From SXNM01 sp964586155 (lineage in GTDB: Bacteria; Myxococcota_A; UBA9042), in assembly GCA_964586155.1 (NCBI GenBank), contig CAZPHC010000029.1:22738-86737 (forward strand): a stretch of DNA of 64,000 bases. Direction: 5' to 3'. Positions 34,034-41,944 of the stretch are shown here, piece after piece (the first letter of the stretch is position 1; every line of letters begins with the position of its first letter). The notes beneath the pieces were generated by a model. The model made no database searches. It had not been told where the DNA came from and saw only the letters and a list, made by a program, of their open reading frames with translations. Made by a program: the position numbers and the translations under genes.

Positions 34034-36091
34034 ATGCTGCCGAGGAATTTCATCATTGCCACCAATGTGTTGGCCGCGATCGCCCTGATCCAGGCCGGCT
34101 GCGGACGTCAGGACGGGGCGGCCACCGGCGCTGGCGCCGCGGGCCCGACCAAGGCGGCCCCTGCCGCCGCAGAGGTCGCCAAGGCCCCTGAAGGCCCCCG
34201 CTTCCCCGTGAAAGGCGCCGCCGACGCGCGCGTGACGATCGTCGAGATCAGCGACTTCCAGTGTCCCTTCTGCTCACGCGCGGCCGAAACCGTCAAGAAG
34301 GTGGTCGAGACCTACGCCAAGGACGTGCGCCTGGTGTTCGTCAACCTGCCGCTGAGCTTCCACAAGGACGCCCGGCCCGCGGCCATCGCGGCCCTCGCGG
34401 CGGGGCGGCAGGGCAAGTTCTGGGAGATGCACGACAAGCTCTTCGCCAACGCCAAGGAGCTGACCAAGGACAATTTCGTCAAATGGGCTGCCGAGTTGGG
34501 GCTCGATGGCGCCAAGTTTGCCGCCGACATCGCCGATCCCGTGCTGGCCCGCCAGGTCGACGAAGACACGGCCATTGCCAATGGCCTCGGCGTCAGCGGC
34601 ACGCCCGGCTTCTTCATCAACGGCGTCAAGATCTCGGGCGCCCAGCCTTTCGAGAAGTTCCAGAGCGTGATCGACGAGGAGCTCAAGAAGGCCGACGCCG
34701 AGCTCAAGGGCGGCGCGGACGCCAAGGCGCTGCAGGGCCGCATGTGGCGCAAGAACTCTCCGTCGCTGGCCGACAAGGCCGTGCGCTGGCTGATCGAGGG
34801 CAAGATGCCGCCGCCGGCCCCCGCCCCGACCGCCGCCGCCGAGGCCCCGGCCAAGGCCGCCGAGCCGGCCGAAGACAAGACGGTGTGGAAGCTCGAGCTG
34901 CACGGCAAGGAGCCGGTCCACGGCCCGGCCGACGCCCTCGTCACCGTCGTCGAGTACACCGACTTCCAATGCCCCTTCTGCTCGAAGGTGCGGCCGACGC
35001 TCAAGGAGGTCGAGAAGCTCTACGAGGGCAAGATGCGCCTGGTGTTCAAGAACCAGCCGCTCTCGTTCCACAAGAACGCCCAGATCGCCGCCGAGGCCGC
35101 GCTCTGCGCCCACGCCCAGGGCAAGTTCTGGGAGATGGAGGAGCGCCTCTTCACCAACCAGCAGACGCTGGCGCGCGAGGATCTGCCGGGCCATGCCAAG
35201 GAGGTCGGCCTCGACGTCGCGGCCTTCGAGTCCTGCCTTGACGCCCACACCTACCGCGCCCACGTCCTGGAGGACGCCGCGATGGCCGAGAAGGTCACCG
35301 CCCAGGGCACGCCGGCGTTCTTCATCAACGGCCGCAAGATCTCGGGTGCCCAGCCGCTCGACGCCTTCCGCCGCGTCATCGACGAGGAGCTCGAGAAGGC
35401 CAAGGCGCTGGTCGCCGCAGGCACGCCGGCGGCTGAGGTCTACGGCAAGGCGATCGCCGCCGGAAAGCAAGAGCTGCCGCCGCCGATCCTCGGCGAGCAG
35501 GTCTACAGCTTCGACTTCAACGGCTCGCCCGTGCACGGCGATCCGAACGCCCAGATCAAGGTTGCGGTGTTCAAGGACTTCGAGTGCCCGTTCTGCGGTC
35601 GGGTCGCCGCGCCGCTCAAGGCCGCCGCGTCGCAGTTCGAGGGCAAGGTCGCCATCGCGTTCAAGCACTTCCCGCTCTCGAGCCAATGCAACCCCGGCAT
35701 GGGCCGCGACATGCATCCGGGCGCGTGCCAGTCGGCCTATTGGTCGTTCGCGGCGCTGGAGCAGGGCAAGTTCGAGGGCTTCGAGGACATCGTCTTCAAC
35801 AACTACCGCACGATGATGCCACGCGACGGCGACCTCTCGACGCGCCTCGCCGCCCAGGCTGCGCAGCTGGAGACGTACGCCAAGCAGTTGGGCATGGACG
35901 TCGCCGCCGCCAAGGACTACGTCGCCCAGCGCAAGTGGGAGCCCAAGCTGCGTCGCGACCTCGCCGAGGCCTCGCGCGCAAAGGTCGAGGGCACCCCGGC
36001 GGTCTACATCAACGGCCGCCTCTACAGCGGCAAGATGACGATGGACGGCTTCTCCGAGACCTTCACGGCGATCCTCGCCGGCAAGCTCTAG
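34034..36091 (+). CDS. Lipoprotein with three tandem DsbA-like thioredoxin domains
   Basis: A 685-residue protein with a short lipoprotein signal (AAIALIQAGC, Cys23) and an Ala/Pro tether. Three thioredoxin-fold DsbA/DSBA-like domains follow, each with a CPFC active site: Cys77/Cys80, Cys313/Cys316 and Cys518/Cys521. Each also has a downstream cis-Pro loop (SGTPGFF, QGTPAFF, EGTPAVY) and an INGxxxSG strand. Domains 1 and 2 are more alike (FQCPFC, NxPLSFHK); domain 3 is FECPFC with extra Cys (SSQCNPGMG, PGACQSAYW). An Ala/Pro/Glu linker separates domains 1 and 2. Expected role: oxidation or isomerisation of disulfides in exported proteins, fitting the many Cys-rich secreted products nearby. 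Its stop codon overlaps the convergent gene's stop (shared CTAG). Confidence 0.93.
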   Translation: MLPRNFIIATNVLAAIALIQAGCGRQDGAATGAGAAGPTKAAPAAAEVAKAPEGPRFPVKGAADARVTIVEISDFQCPFCSRAAETVKKVVETYAKDVRLVFVNLPLSFHKDARPAAIAALAAGRQGKFWEMHDKLFANAKELTKDNFVKWAAELGLDGAKFAADIADPVLARQVDEDTAIANGLGVSGTPGFFINGVKISGAQPFEKFQSVIDEELKKADAELKGGADAKALQGRMWRKNSPSLADKAVRWLIEGKMPPPAPAPTAAAEAPAKAAEPAEDKTVWKLELHGKEPVHGPADALVTVVEYTDFQCPFCSKVRPTLKEVEKLYEGKMRLVFKNQPLSFHKNAQIAAEAALCAHAQGKFWEMEERLFTNQQTLAREDLPGHAKEVGLDVAAFESCLDAHTYRAHVLEDAAMAEKVTAQGTPAFFINGRKISGAQPLDAFRRVIDEELEKAKALVAAGTPAAEVYGKAIAAGKQELPPPILGEQVYSFDFNGSPVHGDPNAQIKVAVFKDFECPFCGRVAAPLKAAASQFEGKVAIAFKHFPLSSQCNPGMGRDMHPGACQSAYWSFAALEQGKFEGFEDIVFNNYRTMMPRDGDLSTRLAAQAAQLETYAKQLGMDVAAAKDYVAQRKWEPKLRRDLAEASRAKVEGTPAVYINGRLYSGKMTMDGFSETFTAILAGKL

Positions 36092-37092
36092 GCGCGCTCG
36101 GACGACGCCGACGAGGGCGCGTCGGTCGCCGTGGCCGCGGCGGCGTCCCTCGCAGCCGCGATCGCCGCCAGCCAGCGCTCGGTTCGCGCGACGATCTCGA
36201 TGGGCAAGTGCTCGCTCGCCGCGACGGCCCGCAAATGCGCGGCGCAGGTTGCGTCGACCACGTGCAGCTCGGTCTTGCCGCTGCCGATGACGCGCGCCAG
36301 CAGCCCTCGCGCCGCTTCTGCCGCCGTGGCCGGCGCCACGTCGGCCAGGGGCCCGTGGCCACCGCAGCACGAGGTGCCGGGCGGCGACGCCGCGCTCGAG
36401 GTTGTCTGCGGCTCGGCGCGTCCCTCTCCCAGCTGGCAGCAGGGCAGACGCGCAGCGCCTCTGCCGAGCTCGACGCCGAAGCGGGCCAGCCAGTCGTCGA
36501 GCAGGCTGGTGTAGATCGCGACGAGGCCGGCCTCGGCGATGTGACGGTCGAGGGCGCGGTTGCAGGCCCCGCCCGGCACGACCAGCGAGCGCACGCCCTG
36601 CAGCGCTGCGCCGATCGCAGGTGTCAGGGCGGCAAACGAGTTCATGGCCCCACGTTGCAGCTGCCGGCGGCCGCAGTCGAGGCCGTCCAGCACCACCACG
36701 CCCTCGACCCGGGCCTGGTCGAACGCCGCTCGCAGGACGTCGGCGTCGGGGCCGGGGGCGCCGCAGCCGCAGCGGGCGATGACGGCCGTACGGGCCCGCA
36801 GGCCCGCCACCTTGCGCCAGGCCTCGGCGCTGGCGCCGACGTCGCCGCGGTCGGGCCGTCGTGCGCGCTGGGACGCCAGCAGGTCGCCGACAGGGACCTC
36901 CGCCTCGCAGCGACGCGTGCAGCCGCCACAGGCCGTGCAGTGGTCCAGCGGTTCGTCGAGGCCGACGGCCGCGGCGAGCACCATGCCGCGCGGCGTCCGG
37001 TCGAGCCGCCCCGATCCCAGCACGGCGGGGCAGACCGACTCGCACATCGATGGGCACGAGCGACAGATGTCGGCCGCATGCATCAGGTCCAT
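36088..37092 (-). CDS. GlcF/HdrD-like iron-sulfur oxidoreductase subunit
   Basis: A 334-residue cytoplasmic protein. Two ferredoxin-type 4Fe-4S motifs lie at the N-terminus: CRSCPSMCESVCP (Cys10/13/17/21) and HCTACGGCTRRCE. The rest contains Cys-rich segments resembling CCG domains of glycolate oxidase GlcF, LutA and heterodisulfide reductase (GLDCGRRQ, GGACNRALD, LPCCQLGEG, TSCCGGHGP). It should pass electrons from the flavoprotein encoded just upstream. Its ATG overlaps the end of that gene by 10 bases, and GGAGG sits seven bases before the start, so the two are translationally coupled. The C-terminus is Ala-rich. Substrate is unknown. Confidence 0.78.
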   Translation of the reverse strand: MDLMHAADICRSCPSMCESVCPAVLGSGRLDRTPRGMVLAAAVGLDEPLDHCTACGGCTRRCEAEVPVGDLLASQRARRPDRGDVGASAEAWRKVAGLRARTAVIARCGCGAPGPDADVLRAAFDQARVEGVVVLDGLDCGRRQLQRGAMNSFAALTPAIGAALQGVRSLVVPGGACNRALDRHIAEAGLVAIYTSLLDDWLARFGVELGRGAARLPCCQLGEGRAEPQTTSSAASPPGTSCCGGHGPLADVAPATAAEAARGLLARVIGSGKTELHVVDATCAAHLRAVAASEHLPIEIVARTERWLAAIAAARDAAAATATDAPSSASSERA

Positions 37093-39275
37093 GCACGCGC
37101 CTCCGCGTCGGGGCCGATGTCAGGGGCAGCGTCACCGGCCAGGCTGCGGGCGAACCGGGGTTCGTGCAGCGCCAGGGCCCACCGTTCGTCGTCGACCAAG
37201 AGCGCGCAGCAGCTCGCTGGCGCGGGCCCATCGAACGCGACTCGGCTCGCGGGCAGGCCGAGCAGCCGCTCGGTCGGCCAGGGGGTCGGCTCGTCGCGCA
37301 GCCCCCGCAGCGGGCCGGACAGCAGGTCCACCACCCGTCGCGCGCGCGGCCCTGAGCCCACGACCTCGACGCATACACGCGCCGTGTCGCCCTCGACCAG
37401 CACGCCGAGGCGTTCGGTGCCCGACGCGAGCCCGCAGAGATCGGGGAACGCGCGCCACACGTCCTGCAGCGAGCCGTGCCACCACAACCGTCGCATCGGC
37501 AGATCCTGATCCGTGCGCAAGCCGACGGCCCAGACCTCGACACCACGCTGGGGCCGCCGGCTCGGTGCGCCATGGCCAGCCGAGGGCCACGCCGCCGGGC
37601 CCGTCTCGGCCGCAGCCGTCATGGTGAGCATGGCTCCGACCCATGCCGGGGCCGCCCGCCGCGGCAGGACCAGCGATCCGTCGGTCGCGACGACGCCACA
37701 TGCACGCACCACCCGCCCCGTCCAACGTCGCGCCCAAGGGGTCGCGCGCGCATGCAGCCAGTCGAGCGCTTCGGGCTCCTCGCGCACCAACGCCGCGATG
37801 GTGACGCTCGCCGGGACGTCGTCCGCCGCAGGCAGGCGCCGCCCAGCCGCCCGCGCGCGCTCGGCGCATTGCTGCCAGGTGGTGCTGGCCGTCGCCCAGA
37901 GGCAGCCCGTCTCGTCGTCGAGCGCGATGTAGGCAGGCAGGGCGCGCACCGTCGAGCCGAGGTGCGTGGGCGGCCACGCCGTCCAGGTCGCCGGGCTCGA
38001 TGGCTCGGCTGCAGCGCCCGGCCCGAGCGGCTCGAGCGGCTCGACCGCACCGCTGCGCCGCCGCAGCTGCAACGTGGACCGTAGCTTCGGCCCGATCGCC
38101 CGTCCGATGCGCTGGCCGCCCGACTCGGCCTGCACCACCGGGAGCGGTCCTTCCTCGATGCACCACTGCTGCACCCGGGCGCCCACGACGTCGCTGTCGC
38201 CGACCTGCAGCCAGGAACGTGCGGCCCCGTTCGCCTGCAGCGTCCCGGTCAGGCACGCCCAGTCGAGCTGCTGCTCCGACCATGTCGCGGTCGCGCCGCG
38301 CGCCCGGGCGACCTGCGGCACCTGGGGCTGCGCGTCCGGCCACCAATCCGCGATGCCGTCGCTGTCGGCGTGAGGGTCCAGGTGGCCGCCCGCGTCCCGC
38401 ACGACGGCCGCGCAGCCGGCGAGACGAACTTCGACGACGCCGGGCTCGCCGTCGCAGGCCAGCCGCAGCCACCAACCACGTCGCTCGGCGAGGCGCAGGC
38501 GCCGATCCAGGAACGCCGCAGCCCCTGGCAGGCTCGCGGCCAACGCCGTACGCCAGGTCGAGCCGTCGTCGGCGGCCTTGGTCCACACGGCACCGCGGCG
38601 CAGACCGACCGCGGGTGCCAGGTCGGCCGTGAGGCCATCGCCGAGCTCGGGTCCCAGCGCTCGCAGCGCCGCGAGGGCGTCGCCAACGTCCTGGAAGCGC
38701 CACCACTGTCGACCGGCCGAACGACGCAGCGGCCGCACCGCCAGGCGGGCCTCGAGGATCGCGTCGGCCAGGCTCAGCTGCGCCTCGCTCGGGTTCTCCC
38801 ACGCGACGACCGTTCCGTCCGCGACACAGACCGCGCGTTGGACCCGCCAGCCCTCCCGCGCGCTGCGGTCCAGCGCCGAGGCCGCGCGGCCGAGCACGGC
38901 GCCGACGGGCAGGGCACCGACGTGCTCCTGCCAGCGCCCGAGCTGCGCACCGCGGCGCCGCAGCGAGGCGTCGAGCTCATTCCAGAGCCGGCCACCGCCG
39001 ACATCGACCAGGCTCCCGTCGGGACGCAGGACCGTGCAATGGCGGATCGGACGGACCACCGCCAGCCAACGGTCCTCCAGGTCGCGACGGCCGGCCGCAG
39101 CGCCGAGCCCCAGGTCGGCACCGCCGTGGATCCAGTCGATGCGCGCGCCGGCGCCAGACGCCGCCGCCAACAACGCCTCCGCCTCTGCCACCGAACCGAC
39201 GTGCGCCCACCGCGTCACGTCCGATCGCCCCAGCGCGGCCAGGACCCGCGCGTCCGCGTCGTTCGTGGCGTTCAT
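37083..39275 (-). CDS. Tandem FAD-binding (PCMH-type) oxidoreductase, GlcD/GlcE-like fusion
   Basis: A 730-residue protein with no signal peptide. Both halves resemble the FAD-binding PCMH fold. First half: HVGSVAEAEALL, WIHGGADLGLGAAAG (phosphate-binding Gly loop), VDVGGGRLWNELDASLRRRG and VGAVLGRA. Second half: ATASTTWQQCAERARAAGRR, SVTIAAL and RVVRACGVVATDGSLV, which parallel the usual tail of such domains. A GlcF-like Fe-S gene follows directly, so the pair resembles glycolate oxidase GlcDEF with D and E fused. The sequence is divergent, and some typical Gly/Thr residues are replaced, so FAD binding is not certain. Its ATG overlaps the stop of the upstream gene (ATGA). Substrate unknown. 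Confidence 0.62.
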   Translation of the reverse strand: MNATNDADARVLAALGRSDVTRWAHVGSVAEAEALLAAASGAGARIDWIHGGADLGLGAAAGRRDLEDRWLAVVRPIRHCTVLRPDGSLVDVGGGRLWNELDASLRRRGAQLGRWQEHVGALPVGAVLGRAASALDRSAREGWRVQRAVCVADGTVVAWENPSEAQLSLADAILEARLAVRPLRRSAGRQWWRFQDVGDALAALRALGPELGDGLTADLAPAVGLRRGAVWTKAADDGSTWRTALAASLPGAAAFLDRRLRLAERRGWWLRLACDGEPGVVEVRLAGCAAVVRDAGGHLDPHADSDGIADWWPDAQPQVPQVARARGATATWSEQQLDWACLTGTLQANGAARSWLQVGDSDVVGARVQQWCIEEGPLPVVQAESGGQRIGRAIGPKLRSTLQLRRRSGAVEPLEPLGPGAAAEPSSPATWTAWPPTHLGSTVRALPAYIALDDETGCLWATASTTWQQCAERARAAGRRLPAADDVPASVTIAALVREEPEALDWLHARATPWARRWTGRVVRACGVVATDGSLVLPRRAAPAWVGAMLTMTAAAETGPAAWPSAGHGAPSRRPQRGVEVWAVGLRTDQDLPMRRLWWHGSLQDVWRAFPDLCGLASGTERLGVLVEGDTARVCVEVVGSGPRARRVVDLLSGPLRGLRDEPTPWPTERLLGLPASRVAFDGPAPASCCALLVDDERWALALHEPRFARSLAGDAAPDIGPDAEARAWT

Positions 39276-41308
39276 CGCGTCGGGGTCCGCGGCCCGGAGG
39301 CTTCGCTCCGTAGCGCTCCGGCCGCCGCCGCGAGCGCCGTGACGCGGCGGCCAGCCTGCCGGCGCCACCCCACAGCGACAGCCGCCAGCAGGGCAGCCCC
39401 CAGCGAGGCCCACGGCGCGCCGGGCCCACGGGCCGGCGTCGCGCTGCAGCCGGATTCGGCGGGCGGACGGGCTTGGTCCGGCGGCTGCCACGGGCCGATG
39501 TCGCTGCCGTCGATCGAGCGCGCCGCGAAGTTCTTGGTGCCGGCCGCGATCGCCGCCTCGACGCGCAGTTGGGCACCCGGGGCGTCTGCGCACACACCGC
39601 GCGGCGTCGCTGTCGGGGCGAGCGTCTCGACGAGGTCGACGCAGCTGGTCCCAGCGGGGCAGCCTTCGCCGGTGTCCGGCGCGCAATCGCTGCGACAGAC
39701 ACCGCTGCTCGCGTTCGATCCGGCGCAGACCAGATCCACCCTGCACGGCGTGTTGGGATCGCACGCCGCGCCGGGCACCCCGCCGCCCCCGGCGGGACGG
39801 CAGATGCCCTCGCCGTCGGTCCAGACGCATCGATCGCCAACGTCGCAGTCGGTGCTGTCGCCGAACGCAGCGCACCGGGTCCGGCAGATGCCGCCGACCG
39901 CTCCCTCCTTGGCGCAGGTGGCGGCGGCGCCACACGCGCCCGACGTCGCGCAGGGGAAGCCGACAGGCGGCGGGCCGAAGGGCAGGCAGTAGCTCACGCC
40001 AGCGACCGGCGTGCAGCCCGTGCCCTTCGGGCAATCGCTGGCCAGCTCGCACGCGGTCGCGCAGACGCCTTTGCCGTTGGTCGTGACGCAGGTGCCGGAC
40101 GCGCAGTCGAAGCCGCTCGCGCAGGGGAATCCGAGGCCACCCTCTCCTGGGGCCACGCATGAGCCGTCGTCACCACAGCTGCTCCCCGCGGGGCAGCCCT
40201 GGCTGCAGCGAACGGTGCAGGTGCCACCGCCGGCCACGTTCGGCGCGCAAAGCAGCGACGCGCAGTCACTCGCCACCTCGCAGCGCTCGCCAAAGGCCCG
40301 TCCGGCGAGGTCCAGGCACAGCCCCACCTGCGTCCCGGACAGCTGCACGGCGACGCAGGTTCCGAACTCGCCGTCGGCGCCACAGAACGACGTGCAACCC
40401 GCCGTGCACAGCCCCTCGTCGCCAAGCACGAGGCAGAAGAGGGTATCGCCGCAGCTGACGTCGCTGGCGCAGGCATGGCTCGGGGCGACCTTCTCGCGGT
40501 CTGGCGAGCAATGGCCGGTGTTGGGCAGGCATGCGAACCCCTGCTTCCAGGCCCCGCAGCTCCAGCCGACCGGGCAGTCGTCGTGCCCGCGGCAGTCTGG
40601 CGCGCAGTAGCTGCGGCTGTCCTGCCAGCGCAGGCAGCGCGCGTCGCTGGCGCAGTCACCGTCGCCGTCGCATGCGTCGCAGATGGCGCCCGGCCGCTGC
40701 GCGCCGCCGTAGAGGTGGCGAACGCCGGCCCGGTCGTCCTCCTCCAGCGTGCGGCGGTCGGCCTCGATCGGCAGGAAGCCCATCGAGGTCCTCAGGTCCC
40801 GACTGTGCGTCAGGCCGATCGCGTGGCCGAGCAAGTGCGTGACGACCGCCTGCAGGTCGGACCGGGTGCGCTGATCCGCGCTGGTGGAGGCCGGACCGAA
40901 GCGCCACGCCTGGGCATCCACCGTCAGATCGACCCGCGCCAGGTCGCCGTCGCGGACGACCATCTCGACCTTGCCGACGGGCTCGGCCGAGCGCTGGTCG
41001 AAGCCGTCGAACCCGATGCGGACGGCGATGCCGAAGCCGGGCAGCGCCCGCGTCACGCCGCCATAAACGAGCCGCAGCTCGGAGCCGCCGGCGTCCATCC
41101 AGGCCTCGATGGCGGCGCGCGTGGCCTTGACCAGCGTCGCCCCGGTGACCTCACCGCCCTTGGGCAGCACCACGAAGACCGGCACGTCCTGTGTCGGCCA
41201 GCGAACCGACGCGCCGCGCTCGTCCCGCACGACGTCGAAGCCCACCCCGACCCAGAGCCAGAGCGTCAGCAAGAGGCAGGTCCACCAGCGCCGGTTCCGG
41301 TTCATCAT
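39272..41308 (-). CDS. Matrixin-like MYXO-CTERM protein lacking the catalytic glutamate
   Basis: A 678-residue exported protein. The N-terminus has a signal-like segment (WWTCLLLTLWLWVGVGF). Residues about 25-200 look like a matrixin/M10-type metalloprotease domain, with the zinc motif region HLLGHAIGLTH at residues 158-168. The three His ligands and the Gly are kept, but the catalytic Glu (second position of HExxH) is Leu159, so proteolysis is doubtful. Then come many short Cys-rich repeats (CDGDGDCASDARC, CASDVSCGDTLFC, CEVASDCASLLC). The C-terminus is a MYXO-CTERM-like tail: SGCSATP, a hydrophobic helix, and WRRQAGRR, predicting surface sorting. Its stop overlaps the next gene's start (ATGA). 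The role may be zinc or ligand binding. Confidence 0.8.
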   Translation of the reverse strand: MMNRNRRWWTCLLLTLWLWVGVGFDVVRDERGASVRWPTQDVPVFVVLPKGGEVTGATLVKATRAAIEAWMDAGGSELRLVYGGVTRALPGFGIAVRIGFDGFDQRSAEPVGKVEMVVRDGDLARVDLTVDAQAWRFGPASTSADQRTRSDLQAVVTHLLGHAIGLTHSRDLRTSMGFLPIEADRRTLEEDDRAGVRHLYGGAQRPGAICDACDGDGDCASDARCLRWQDSRSYCAPDCRGHDDCPVGWSCGAWKQGFACLPNTGHCSPDREKVAPSHACASDVSCGDTLFCLVLGDEGLCTAGCTSFCGADGEFGTCVAVQLSGTQVGLCLDLAGRAFGERCEVASDCASLLCAPNVAGGGTCTVRCSQGCPAGSSCGDDGSCVAPGEGGLGFPCASGFDCASGTCVTTNGKGVCATACELASDCPKGTGCTPVAGVSYCLPFGPPPVGFPCATSGACGAAATCAKEGAVGGICRTRCAAFGDSTDCDVGDRCVWTDGEGICRPAGGGGVPGAACDPNTPCRVDLVCAGSNASSGVCRSDCAPDTGEGCPAGTSCVDLVETLAPTATPRGVCADAPGAQLRVEAAIAAGTKNFAARSIDGSDIGPWQPPDQARPPAESGCSATPARGPGAPWASLGAALLAAVAVGWRRQAGRRVTALAAAAGALRSEASGPRTPTR

Positions 41309-41531
41309 GGTCGAAGGGTAGTGTGCGCCGCAGGGCACGTCCAGACGCCCCAAATCCGCCTCGGCGTGGATCCAAGATTGCGAAGTCGTTGCAGAACGCG
41401 ACTTCTTCTTGACCGCTGTCCACCAGCGCGTAGAGTCCCGCCGCTCGGCGACCGCACCCCCGCGGCCGCTCGCGAGGCGCCTTGGCACCTAGCTGACCCA
41501 ACGCCAGCCCACCTGGCTGATAAAGGACTCC

Positions 41532-41816
41532 ATGAACGGCTTGCAGACCCCCGTCGTCCGTGAAGAGACGTCCGCCCGCCCGCGGCGACTGTCGGATGTG
41601 TTCCAGTGCGAGATGCGTGGCCGGCGTCTGTTCCTGGCCACGTGTCTGGACGACTACATGAACGCCAACGCCCTGCGCGTCCGGTCCATGATCTGCCACG
41701 AGTGCCAGCAGGGTTCGATCAACCGCGAGAACTTCGCCGCCGACGCCGACACCGAAGGCTTGCTCGACGCCGAGATCTGGGGCCGCCTCATCGCCGACCT
41801 GGGCGACGAGAAGTAG
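41532..41816 (+). CDS. Small protein with four cysteines, possible zinc-binding, unknown function
   Basis: A 94-residue cytoplasmic protein with no signal peptide; I do not recognise it. The ATG follows AAGGA at good spacing. Four cysteines sit at residues 26, 38, 55 and 58 in VFQCEM, LATCLDDYMNANALRV and ICHECQQG; the closing CxxC pair suggests a zinc site. The C-terminus is acidic (AADADTEGLLDAEIWGRL). It is divergent from the matrixin-like operon and about 130 bp upstream of the kinase gene. Confidence 0.6.
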   Translation: MNGLQTPVVREETSARPRRLSDVFQCEMRGRRLFLATCLDDYMNANALRVRSMICHECQQGSINRENFAADADTEGLLDAEIWGRLIADLGDEK

Positions 41817-41944
41817 CGGGGCCGGCCGCGACCGGCCCGCGAACGGAAGCCCACGTCTCCAGGCTGCCGTGTTGATTTCCGGCGCACGGCGTTGTACACG
41901 CCAGCGCTGTGCGTCTGACGTCCGGACGCGACAAGAGTGCAAGC

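Noticed and set aside
36088..36091. Overlap of two convergent genes as a sign of a wrong gene end
   Set aside because: The two stop codons share CTAG; both proteins are complete, so the 4-base overlap is real and harmless.
38370..39992. Plus-strand open frame opposite the FAD and matrixin-like genes
   Set aside because: No domain or good start; the minus strand shows overlapping start/stop codons and real motifs.
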